Both the position numbers and the translations under genes were made by a program. This document shows positions 24,901 through 35,463 of a stretch of DNA of 64,000 nt, in pieces. Source of the DNA: Turritopsis dohrnii (Eukaryota; Cnidaria; Hydrozoa; Anthoathecata; Oceaniidae); assembly GCA_027922465.2 (NCBI GenBank), contig BQMF02000003.1:248001-312000 (forward strand), read 5' to 3'. Below the pieces are notes generated by a model. It had not been told where the DNA came from. It searched no databases and saw nothing but the letters and a program-made list of their open reading frames with translations. How positions within the stretch are numbered: the first letter of the stretch is position 1; each line of letters opens with the position of its first letter.

Positions 24901-27900
24901 CTCTTATTCCCAAAATTAAGCGAAGTAAAATACATGCCAGTAAGGAGATACATAATGAAACAGATAAAACGAACTCTACGAAAAAAAGTGATGTGACGAA
25001 TAGTACTACAGTTGCTGATTTTAAGACAGGTAAAAAGAAAAAAAAAGATGTTGTTGTTAGTCGACCTCCAATCATTTACCATCCACCTCCCGAGATATAT
25101 CACAGACCAGACATCGTTGTACACAGGCCACCCTTACTCATACACAGACCTTCGATTATATATCATCAACCGCCGGTTATTGTGCACAGGCCCGCTGTGG
25201 TTTACCATCAACCACCACTTGTATTTCACCAACCCCCTCCAGCGGTCCAGCAACCACTGTTGGTTTCTCACGACACGTTCAGATTTCACCCTTCAGCATA
25301 TTACACTCACATGGGTTCAGTCGTTAATAAAGTTGGTAGCTATGTTGGTGTTCCTCATGGTCCGATTGTCAATTATCCTCACACACCGTTCTATGGAACT
25401 ACTGGGTATGGTCCAGCACCACCTTCTGGATACCAAGGCTTTGGAACTGAACGAGTTCCTTATGCTGACCCAGAGAGTGCCGAAGGACACGAAAATAACA
25501 TGCCGTTATCTAATTTCGGCCATGGGGAAGGTGAGTTTGAACATGGTCCGGCACCAAATGAAGAAAATTTTGGCCCGCATCACGGTATGTTTGACCATGG
25601 TCCAGCTACGGGCTACGGTGGTTCAGTTACGGGCTACGGTGGTTCAGTGGGACCTTTTGGTGGTCATGAAGATTATGGAAGCTATGGGCCTCATCCAGGA
25701 TTGAATGGACACGAGGCTTATTCGGGTGGATTCCCTCCTCAGCCGATGGGCGTGCGTAATGAATTCGATCATCATGGATATGTTCCCGATATACCATCAC
25801 AGAATTTCCAAGGAGGTGGAAGACAAGGTAATGAGGATATCAGCCTATCAGCTGCCAACTTTAACGACGACTGACAGAATCACGCTCTGAATCACGCATG
25901 TTTATTTGGGAGTGCCATTATGCTGGAATCAATTTGCAAGCATGCATCCGAAAACTGAACGTCCAAAAACACCATTCACTTTTATGTATTGTACGTACAA
26001 AAAAAAACACACACACACCACATCACACCACCTCACCACATTAAGTGAAAGCGTGTTCTGTTAGTTGGCCGCTCTGTTGGGAAATGGTAGCGCTAGTAGT
26101 GCTCATCGATATCATTTATAAGAGATTAGATTGTATCGGTGTCAGTTGTGCTCTTTGAAAGGTTTTTGGAATCTTAATATCGCTGCTGAACAGGAATATT
26201 TACAGTGCTCATGAACGGGAAGCAGTTAGAGTTATAATCAGTGAGGCAAAAATCGGCAATTTCTAAAATATTTGTAATTCAAGTTGTTTTTATTGTCATA
26301 GTGACCTGCATAAAAGATTTTACGGAGATGGTTGATGTTTTTTCGATGTTTAAATTTTTAAATCTCGTGTTATATCGAATTTTCATTTTTCGTGTAGGAT
26401 TTGAAGAATTTGGTGGTGCTCCGGAAGAGCAAGCGCCTGGTGGAAGCATGTCTCCTTTTGAGAATGGACCTGTTGGTCATCTACCAGAAGGAGCAGGCTT
26501 TGGTGCGCCACATGCGTTCAAGCGTACTGTTATAGCCAAAAACAGTAAGAGAAGCAGAAGGTCGTTAGCTGATTTCGATGATGATGATGATGACGATGAA
26601 GACGACGATGATGACAACGACGACGAGAATGAAAGTGATGATAAAGTCGATGAAAAAGCGAACAAAAGACATCGAGTTGTTGTCAGTCGACCTGACATAA
26701 TCTATCATCAACCTCCTGAGATTGTACACCGACCACCACTCATCGTGCACCGGCCTGACATTGTTATCAAGCGACCCGCTGTTGTTGTTCGAAGGCCACC
26801 AGTTGTTGTGCACAGACCTTCAATTGTATATCATCAGTCGCCTGTTATTTTCAATACTCCAGGTCCTATTGTGCACAGACCACACGCAGTCTCGCATGAT
26901 ATGTACGTTTCGCGACCTGTACCTGTCCACGTGAACTCTCGCGTCCACCATGTTGGTGGCTATATGGGTCAAGTTGATCATTTGGGACATATTGATAACG
27001 TTGCACATGCATCGGTTGGGTATGGTGGCCCTGCGCAGGGTGGATACTTGAACGAAGGTGAAGGCGAACCAGAAGTTGGCGAAGATGCTGTTAACCCACA
27101 TGGTAATGTGGTTGGTGCAGATGATGGATATGGAGCTGCTGGTGTTGAAGGACACCCAGGACCTGATGTAGTTCCGAATGGATATGGTGATGCAAATGAG
27201 GGTTTCGCAGAAAATGCTGATGCAGGATATCCACAGGATGGTTACCCTGAAGGTAATGGTCTTGGAGTTGCTCCCGGTCATGGATTAGCAGAGGGTCTGC
27301 CTGCTGATGCGGGAGATCTATCAGGAGCAAGTGCGAACGACCACACATATGCAAAATCGAAAGTTCCTGTAAAAAGGAAAGGAAACAAGAAAAGCTCAAT
27401 CAAGAAGAAGAAGAAACACGCAAAAGCTGTGAAGAAGCAGCATATCGGTGGTCATGGTGTGATTGGTCCACATGTTGGATATTCATTGAACCATGACGGT
27501 GGCCACGGGTATGGAGGAGCTTATGGTGGTGGACATGGTGTAGGCGGATACGTTGGTCATGATGGTGGCTACGGTGGCTATGGTGGAGGTTACGGTGTCC
27601 ACGATGGTGTTCATGGAGGTTATGGCGTCCACGATGGTGTTCATGGAGGCGGTTATGGGGGTTATGGTGGTGATTATGGTGGTCATGTTGGTGGTTATGG
27701 TGGCTACGGTGGTCACGACGGTTATGTTGGACATGATGGAGGATATGGTCATGGAATTGAACATGGTGGTGGAGTGTGGCATGGTGGTCATGCTGGACCA
27801 GAAAACTGGGAACATCATGAACCTCACGACAGTGGTACTCAATCAACTGTTCTGTACAGACCTGATGTAGTTTTTCATCCAAGACCCGAGTTATACCATC

Positions 27901-30900
27901 GACCGGATATAGTTGTTCACCGACCCGACGTCGTAATCCATCGTCCTTCCGTTGTCATTCATCAAGCTCCTGTACTCGTACATAGACCTGCTGTTGTTGT
28001 ACATCAACCACCTATTGTATTTCACCAGCCTCCACCGGTTGTCCACAGACCGCAAGTGGTGTCGCACGATAATTATGTAACGCATGATACTCACGAACAC
28101 GTTGGATCTGATTTAGAGCACGCGGGGCATGCTGTCGGTCACGGGGGATTCTATGAGGGTCATGATGTCGCACACACAGGAGATGGCCATGGCTATGGTT
28201 CTGGCTTTGGACACGGTTACGCTGGTGATGGACACGGTTATGTCGGTGATCATGGCTATGGTGCTGGTTATGGTCACGGTTACGTCGGTGATGGACACGG
28301 TTACGTCGGTGATGGACACGGTTACGTCGGTGATGGACACGGTTATGCCGGTGATCATGGCTATGGTGGTGGTTATGGACACGGTTACGCTGGTGATGGA
28401 CACGGTTACGTCGGTGATGGACACGGTTATGTTGGTGATGGACACGGTTACGTCGGTGATGGACACGGTTATGTCGGTGATCATGGCTATGGTGGTGGTT
28501 ATGGACACGGTTACGCCGGTGATGGACACGGTTATGTTGGTGATGGACATGGTTACGGCGGGTATGGACATGGTTTCGGTGGGTATGGCCCTGGAGGTGT
28601 TGGTGGACATGATGGTGTAGTTGCTGTTGGTATGAATAGCGGCACAGGTCATGCGTACGGTAAATCAAAAGTAGAAAAGAAGAAAAAAGTAACCAGTAAA
28701 AGAAGCAAAAAAGGATCAAAGAAAGTCAAGAGAGACGCCGATGACTCGATAAATGTATTCGACTTACATAAGAAATCTCATGTTCCCAGTAAAACTTCAA
28801 AGGCTGATAAAAAACATCACGTGACTGTTATTCATAGACCTGATGTAATATTCCATCAAAGACCTGAAGTTATTCATAGACCAGACATTGTTGTACACAG
28901 ACCTGATGTAGTGATCCATCGACCAGATGTAATAATACATAGACCAGCCGTTATCGTACATAAACCACCTATGGTGATACATCAGTCTCCCATAGTCTTC
29001 CATCAAACACACCCAGTGGTGCACCAGCCTGTTCACAATTCGCATGATATGTTTATGACTCATCGCGTTCCAGTTCATGTTGGTTCGGAAGTCGAGCATG
29101 TTGGTACGCATGTTTCGACGGGCGGTCATTATGATGGCGCAGATTTAGGATATAGTGGTGGAATGCACGATGGCGGTTACTTGGGCGGTAATGCAGGGCA
29201 CACTTTTGGTGGTGGGGCAGGATACAGTGCACCGATGTTGGGTAGTGGTTTAGTCAATTCAGGTTTTGGCGGTGGTTTCAATGGTGACTTCAATGGTGGA
29301 ATTTATGGCAATGGTAATGGCATCTTGGGAGGAGCCACCACGGGTGGTACTGGAGATTTTGGTGGTGAAGCAGTAGGGAATGAGCACTTAATCGGGCCCA
29401 TCGGCTTTGCGCCACAACTTCCTGATACTGAAGAGTCGGCTGGTCGATCTAAGATTCCCAAAAAACGTTCCAAGAATTCTGTAAAGAAACATCACGTGAC
29501 TGTTATACATCGTCCCGACGTTGTCTTCCATCCAAAACCTGAAGTAATTCACAGACCAGATGTCGTCGTGCATAGACCAGATGTTGTTGTACATCGACCA
29601 GACGTGGTTGTGCACAGACCGCCCGTTGTGGTTCACAAGCCACCGGTAGTCGTTCACCAATCGCCCATTGTTTTCCATCAGCAGGATCCGGTCATTCATC
29701 AACCAATCCATCACTCACACGACACATATGTACCGCACGAAGTCCCCGTTCATGTAGGATCACGTGTAGAACCTGCCGGCGTTCAAATAACCGGTGGTGA
29801 TGATAACCACGGTAATTATAATGGAGTTTATGCGGGCGGTTTAGGTGGTTACGGTGGATATGGTGGTCATCTAGGTGGTTATGGCGGATATGGTGGTCAT
29901 CTAGGTGGTTATGGTGACGGTACTCTAGGTGGGTACGATGGATGTGGTAGCGGTAATCTAGGTGGTTATGGTGGATGTGGTTACGGTGGATATGGTGGTC
30001 ATCTAGGTGGTTACGGTGGATATGGTGGTCATCTAGGTGGGTACGGTGGATATGGTACTGATACGTATGGTGGTTATGGAGTTGGACATAATGCTGGGTA
30101 CGGCGGACTTGATAATTATAATATAGTTGGGCATGATGGCTATGGAGGTGCTGGTGGCATAGATTGTAACCATCATGGTAATGCACTGCATTGTGGTGGA
30201 TTCAAAAAAGGAAAAGTAGCTAATAAAAAGAACAAAAAAGTAGAAAATAAGAAGAAGTCACAGAAGTTGAAAGAACTAACAGGTACAAAACGACATTTTG
30301 GTGGTGACTACGGCGGTCACGAAGGTGGCTATGGCGGTCACGAAGGTGGCTATGGTGGTTATGGCGGACATGAAGGTGGTTATGGAGGCTATGGTGGTCA
30401 CGAAGGCGGCTATGTCGGTCACGAAGGTGGCTATGGTGGTCACGAAGGCGGCTATAGTGGACATATAGGTGGCGGCTATGGCGGACATGAAGGCGGATTC
30501 ATTGGTCATGGTGGAGGGCACGAAGGTGGCTACGGCTATGGCGGTCATGGTGGTGGACATGGCCATTATGACGATGATTGGGGTCATGGTCATGGAAATA
30601 CATGGGAGCATCACAACGATCACGATCATCATCATGCAGACGAACAAAATATTGTGGTTCAACGCCCTGACATTGTTTTCCATCCAAGACCAGAATTGTA
30701 TCATCGCCCTGACATTATAGTCCACAGACCAGATATTGTTATTCACAGACCATCAGTGGTTATCCACCAACCACCTGTGTTAGTTCATAGACCAGCTGTT
30801 ATTTACCATCAACCTCCTGTTGTATTCCATCAACCAGGACCAGTTGTTCATAGACCGAAAGTGGTATCGCACGATATGTATGTCACACATGATAATCATG

Positions 30901-33900
30901 AGCAGGTTGGATCGCAAATCGAACATGCTGGTGGCGGCTATGTTGGTCATGGCGGTTATTATGAAGGTCACGACATATCTCATCATGATGATACTCATGG
31001 ACACGAAGGTGACGGTCATGGATGGGGCGGAGGTGATCACGGTTTTAGTGTTGGCGGACATGAAGGTGGTTATGGTGGCCATGAGGGTGGTTATGGCGGC
31101 CACGAGGGTGGTTATGGTGGCCACGAAGGCGGCTATGGCGGTGGTCATGGTGGTCATGGTTTTGGCGGTCACGGTTTCGGTGGTCATGGTTTCGGCGGTC
31201 ATGGTTTTGGAGGACATGGTATTGGTGGTCACAGTTTCGGTGGACATGGCTTTGGACACTTTGGAGGTCATGGTTTCGGTGGGCATGGTGGTCACGGTGG
31301 CGGTTATGGTGGAGGATATGGTGGCCATGGTGGAGGATATGGTAGCCATGGTGGTCACGGTGGTTATGGAGGACACGATGAAGGAGGCGATTATCGTTCA
31401 AAAATCCCAAAAATAAAGGAAAAAAATGTAAAGGGTTCTAAGAAACACCGCGTAGTCGTTTTTCGACCACCTATTGTTTACCACCAACCAGATGAAGTTT
31501 ATCACAGAGCTGATTTGATAGTGCATCGTCCTGATGTCGTTATCCATCGCCCATCTGTCGTGGTACACCGTCCACCTGTGGTTGTCCATCGACCAAGCAT
31601 CGTATATCATCAACCTCCTGTTGTGTTTTACACACCTCCTCCTGCAATACATCAGCCTATAGTTCATTCCCACGACCAATACGTCACACATCCGATTTAT
31701 GAGCATGTCAGCAGCAATATACGTCATGTCGGCGGTGTAATCGGCCAGACAGACTTTGGTCCATACGGACAACACCTGAATGCGCAGAACGAAGCAATAG
31801 GAGTCGCAGATACACGTCCTCAATTCGGTGTTCCCTTTAACAATGGATTAAATGGAGCTCTTCAACAAATCAACGGCGATGTGCGTACCGAAGGAGGTGA
31901 TGAAGAAACACCAGCTGAAGCAGAGGAAACCACTGCTGCTCCCCATGCACTTGCCGAAGGGGAAACCAGCGAGCAAGAGGTAGCAGAAGACGCTAGTCAG
32001 CCGACTGAAGAAGTTGGATTTCAAAAGTCAAACGTAGCTAGAAGTTCGTCTAATCACAAAACTAATCATCGAAGTAGACGATCTGCGTTATCTAAACTTG
32101 TTAAAAGATCAACAGGAAAGAAAGGAAGTAAAAAAGAAACGAAAAAGAGATCAAAATTAGCCAAAAAAGTCAAGTTGACCCCTGAAGTAGAAGACGACAC
32201 GAAAAAGGAGAAAGCAAGCAAGAAAAATGATATTGTTGTCAAGCGGCCACCAGTCATATACCATCCACCTCCAGAGATTTACCATCGTCCTCCTATTATA
32301 GTTCATCGACCACCTTTAGTTATCAGAAGACCTCCCATTATTTACCACCAGCCTCCAGTAATTGTTCATCGACCGGCTGTGGTGTACCATCAACCACCGT
32401 TAGTATTCCATCAACCACCCCCAGCTGTAAGTCAACCGATCTTAAAATCTCACGATACGTTCATGATGCATCCGGCTGCCCGTCTTACTCATATGGGATC
32501 AATGGTAACCAACGCAGGAACCTATGTAGGAGTCCCTGAACACAGGTTTATGTACCAAGGTGGAATGGGTTTCTTCCACGCTCCTGAAGGGGGTCATCAA
32601 GGATATGGAGCTGGTGTAGTTGGTGATGGCGAACACGGAGCAATTCCTGAATATGCAGCTGCTGCTGAAGGAGGTCACGTCGACGGTGTAGCCGATGGTA
32701 CAGTGGAGGGTGGATTTGCGGGACACCAACCTGCTGTCGTCGAGAACTTTGAGAATGAGCACCATACTGCTGGCTATATGGCCCCTCAGGGTCGAGATCA
32801 ATTAGGAGATCAAGGTGGTATGTTTCCACAAGGTGAGTTAAGCATGCCAAATCAAGGAGGTGAATCTCCAATGTTTGAAAACGCTGGTGGCATGACCGGT
32901 CAAGTCGGATATGGCGGAGAAGGTGGACTTAGTCGAAATGATATTCCCTCACAAGAACAAAGTATGGAAAGAGATGACGAAGATGATGACGAAGAGGAGG
33001 AGAATACCAAAGGTGAAAATCAAAGTAAAACAAAGGAACAAGTTGCCCATGCGAGTAAGAGAAAGTCGATCGAAAAACCTCTAAAGAAATTAATTTCCTC
33101 AAAGAGATCCAAACGACAAATAAACGGATATTACCCGTACCAATTTCGCCATTCCGATGTTCCCGAATATCAGACCGGATACAATGGATACCTACAGCCT
33201 AGACGTCCTCACAAAACTACAGTCAATGTAGATGTTGTCGGCAAAAGGTCAGTGGACGAACAAGGAAATAAAAACACATACGACAGTCAAAACCATTTTT
33301 TATTCTAGGGCGGTCTCAGGTTGATCATTCTAGTTTCCAATCTGAGGCCGCTACTTTTGCGCCTTCGTTTACGCCCGTTGACGAAAGCGCTTACGAATCC
33401 AATGAAAATATAGACAAACAAGCTCCCAAAATTCATAATGTTAGAGTTCATATTGAATCGACTGAAAAGCGCGATAAAATACCACACCGCAAGCGAACTA
33501 AAAGGCAAGCTTATTATACCGAAGATTCAAATCCATTCGCTGATCGTTATATGTCACAAACGCAGTCAATAGGGTATCCCTATTATCCACAAGCTCCTTA
33601 CAGCTATGGACCTCCACCTCCATATGACGACAAGCCACACATCAAAGTAAACATTGAAGCCGAAAAGAGACACGAAATACCCGAAGGACAAAAATCCAAT
33701 ATTAAATACGAGAAGCGCAGCATTGGCACTGTACGAGAGTTAGCAGTACCCAACCGTGCTGAAAACATATTAGGAGTTGTATCCAAGAAACTTCCCTATG
33801 AAACAATAGAGTCATCTGATAAAAGAGAGTATGTTCAAAAAGTCAACAAACGAGAAATAGTGGGTTCAGTTTGGAATATAGAACGACCAGTTGTGAGAGC

Positions 33901-35463
33901 TACTGTGCATGGTCGCAAGGCAGAAAAGAATCCTATCTTACAGCTGTTGCGAGCAGCGGCCGGACAAAAGACCCAAAAAATCTTAGGACTGAATAGCAAA
34001 GCATTCGATATATTTCCCGGACCGTTACCAGATGAAAATAGCAATGCTGTAAATAATAACTTAGGGAAAGTTACTACTGTGCCTCCAGTGAGTCAGCTGC
34101 GTCCAGTATCAGACCAAATCTTTGGTTTTAAACCTCGTGCCGTTCCACAACAAATGGTCCAAAGTTATAGAATGCCTCAAATGGTCCAGTCTCCCATGAT
34201 GCAAGAACAGATGGTAAAAGAAGTTCGCCCAACGGTAGAAGAACAATCGCAACTCGTTCAGGATGTACCATCACCACAGCCTGAACAAACACCTCTTATT
34301 TCTGACCAAGAATTTGCTTCTCAACAGCAGAACCAATTAACACCACAAATGCCTGAACAACCTCCGAACATAATGATGTTCCACCACCAACAACACGATC
34401 CATATGGTGGTACTCTTATGGAACCTGACCGTAGACTGTTAATGGAAGCACCAAGAAGAGCAATGATGATGCCACCTGAATATCAGCAGAGGGGATTCCT
34501 GGAACCGAAACCTGCTGAACAAGGCTCGTTCTCTTTTCCTGAACCACAGATGCAGCCATTGCGATTCATTCAACAATCTCAACAAGAACAGTTACCAGCT
34601 TATCAGCCTAGAGAAGAAGCATTGTTACCTCAACGAAGTGATGTTGAACGCCAAACAGTATATCGTCAACCAGAACTTGATGCTTTACCAAACCAGCAGG
34701 CAGATGGAGAACTGGAAGCATTGCAACAGATGAAACAAGAACGTGAGGAAGAAGAACTACGTCAAATCAATGAACAACGCGATGTGAATCAGCAGCAAAT
34801 GGATGAGAATTTGAAACAGCAACAAATCGGTGAAGAACTCAAACAAGAAGAGGAAGATCAGGAGAGGCAAATGATGAACGCACAGATCAGGTCGAATTTA
34901 ATGAAGGAGCAATTAGAAACAAGACATCAACTGCCATCCATACCTTATGTCTCTGACAATGCCCTTCACTTCCCGAAAGCCAATGAGCTGACACCTTACC
35001 ATACTGTACCAACAATTTATAAAACAGTCCTTCCTAATCAGTATATACAGCAGAAATGGATACCTACCACTGGTGACAGAAGGACATTCTTGCCACCCCA
35101 ACAGCCTGGTTATATGGGACTCCCGTTCAAGCACTTTGTGGAGCCCAACCAATATTACCATTTGCCTTATCGTGCCACCAACAGAAATCTTCTCAGAAAT
35201 ACAGTCAATGTGAACAACGAACCTGTTGCTACTGAAGATGATGAAGAGAAGCCTGAAGTTCATGTGCATATACAAACAGAGAAATCAAAGATCGCTAAAC
35301 CTAAATCTGCTATACCAAAACTGAAAAAGAAACATAGGTAAAATATAAATTTGTTTGTTTTTTCTTTATCGCAGATGATATTTAGAGAAACCAAATGAGC
35401 TTCCAATGAAAGTTTGTGGTGTTTTTAGTTTGTTTGTTTTTTTTCTTTTGCAGGAGTGAGTAA
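16848..35463 (+). CDS. giant secreted His/Pro/Gly-rich heptad-repeat protein
   Basis: Six exons fit one gene: 16848-18823, 19221-22564, 22900-25827, 26398-33247, 33334-35337 and 35454-35463. The phases match at every junction (2,1,1,2,2), giving about 5,703 residues. A signal peptide lies at residues 1 to about 30 (NIFLVTVLLHVLF core). Exon 1 is acidic, with a His cluster (17935-18000) and a Gly/Trp/Met stretch. Exons 2-4 hold 13 modules, each of 11 heptads of the type [VI][VI]xH[RQ]P[PD]. Between modules lie Lys-rich blocks with KR/RSKR-like sites and Gly/Tyr/His arrays. Exon 5 is Gln/Met/Pro-rich. The end reads KKKHR-SE-stop. Exon 3 adds two copies of SSRCLDCGD.CD.DC and further Cys clusters. 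The family is not recognised. Composition suggests an extracellular structural, adhesive or tanned (His/Tyr) material, possibly a polyprotein. The weakest junction is 33248-33333: an 86-nt intron whose acceptor was chosen for phase over a prettier AG at 33307-33308. Separate genes are unlikely because later segments lack their own starts and signal peptides. Confidence 0.8.
18929..18980. repeat. TA dinucleotide microsatellite in intron 1 of the giant gene
   Basis: About 26 uninterrupted TA units lie inside the intron between exons 1 and 2. Confidence 0.95.
19970..21957 (+). repeat. HRP modules 1-3 (exon 2)
   Basis: Three modules lie at 19970-20203, 20815-21048 and 21724-21957. Modules 1 and 2 open with NRPPVIYHPPPEIYHRP or the near-identical NRPPIIYHPPPEIYHRP and close with QQPLLYSHDTF or a close variant. 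Module 3 is diverged (HRPGVIFHPPPEIVHRP) and closes with RSHDVY. Each is preceded by a Lys-rich block (for example KKKKKKSSLERLRR before module 2). Spacers carry acidic and Gly/Gln-rich sequence. Confidence 0.88.
23374..23500 (+). repeat. 21-bp coding tandem array, GGYGGIG heptads
   Basis: About six consecutive 21-base units (GGTGGATACGGAGGTATC plus GGT) encode GGYGGIG. The first copies are identical at DNA level and later ones carry silent changes, so the array expanded recently. It follows the first SSRCLDCGD Cys motif of exon 3. Confidence 0.9.
23769..25280 (+). repeat. HRP modules 4-6 (exon 3) with Cys clusters
   Basis: Modules lie at 23769-24010, 24559-24801 and 25047-25280. Modules 4 and 5 form a distinct subtype (VPQPPDVIHRPDI, many HK/HR, ending HHVHDYHVEP). 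Module 6 is of the common type ending QQPLLVSHDTF. After module 4 lies CECSGNEGCSCDDDCGCSG, and after module 5 CGCMGKKDCICD. Modules 4 and 5, each with its preceding SSRCLDCGD motif and following Cys cluster, look like one duplicated unit of about 800 bp. Confidence 0.86.
28190..28600 (+). repeat. 21-bp coding tandem array, GHGYVGD heptads
   Basis: Repeats of GGACACGGTTACGTCGGTGA plus T encode GHGYVGD, interspersed with GDHGYGGGYGHGY. About 15 units are recognisable. A higher-order block of about 130-150 bp also repeats: several heptads, then DHGYGGGY. Third-position variation is limited (GTC/GTT, TAC/TAT), pointing to ongoing unequal exchange. Confidence 0.9.
29835..30065 (+). repeat. coding array of GGHLGGYGGY decads
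   Basis: Units of about 30 bases (GGTGGTCATCTAGGTGGTTA plus GGTGGATAT) encode GGHLGGYGGY. A Cys-containing variant (GGYDGCGSGNLGGYGGCGYG) lies in the middle. It sits between modules 10 and 11. Confidence 0.85.
30300..30580 (+). repeat. coding array of GGHEGGY heptads, first block
   Basis: About ten GGHEGGYGG units, preceded by a Lys-rich block ending LTGTKRHFGGD. The same repeat type recurs after module 11 (31050-31140). Confidence 0.85.
31050..31385 (+). repeat. coding array GGHEGGY then GGHGF
   Basis: Four GGHEGGY heptads pass into about eight GGHGF pentads, then GGGYGG/HGGHGG mixtures, ending before the YRSKIPK boundary of module 12. Confidence 0.85.

Larger units (their letters stand above)
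26674..32465 (+). repeat. HRP modules 7-13 (exon 4)
   Basis: Seven modules lie at 26674-26910, 27844-28085, 28822-29055, 29493-29735, 30649-30886, 31450-31690 and 32226-32465. Modules 9 and 10 are the most regular (HRPDVVV repeated in strict seven-residue register). Module 13 returns to the PPPEIYHRP...SHDTF form of modules 1, 2 and 6, so terminal modules resemble each other more than the central ones. Each opens after a Lys-rich block such as KKRSKNSVKKHHV. Confidence 0.88.

Noticed and set aside
26241..26397. Hydrophobic N-terminus that could be a second signal peptide starting a new gene
   Set aside because: It precedes a good acceptor (TTTTTCGTGTAG) in phase with the previous exon, and its frame starts at GTG, so it reads as intron.
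28012..28719. Long antisense open frame opposite the Gly/His arrays (and similar ones at 23274-24188, 27400-27882 and 30780-31376)
   Set aside because: These are mirror frames of the 21-bp coding repeats. Their His/Asn/Thr-rich products follow directly from the sense repeat and have no start context or splice logic.
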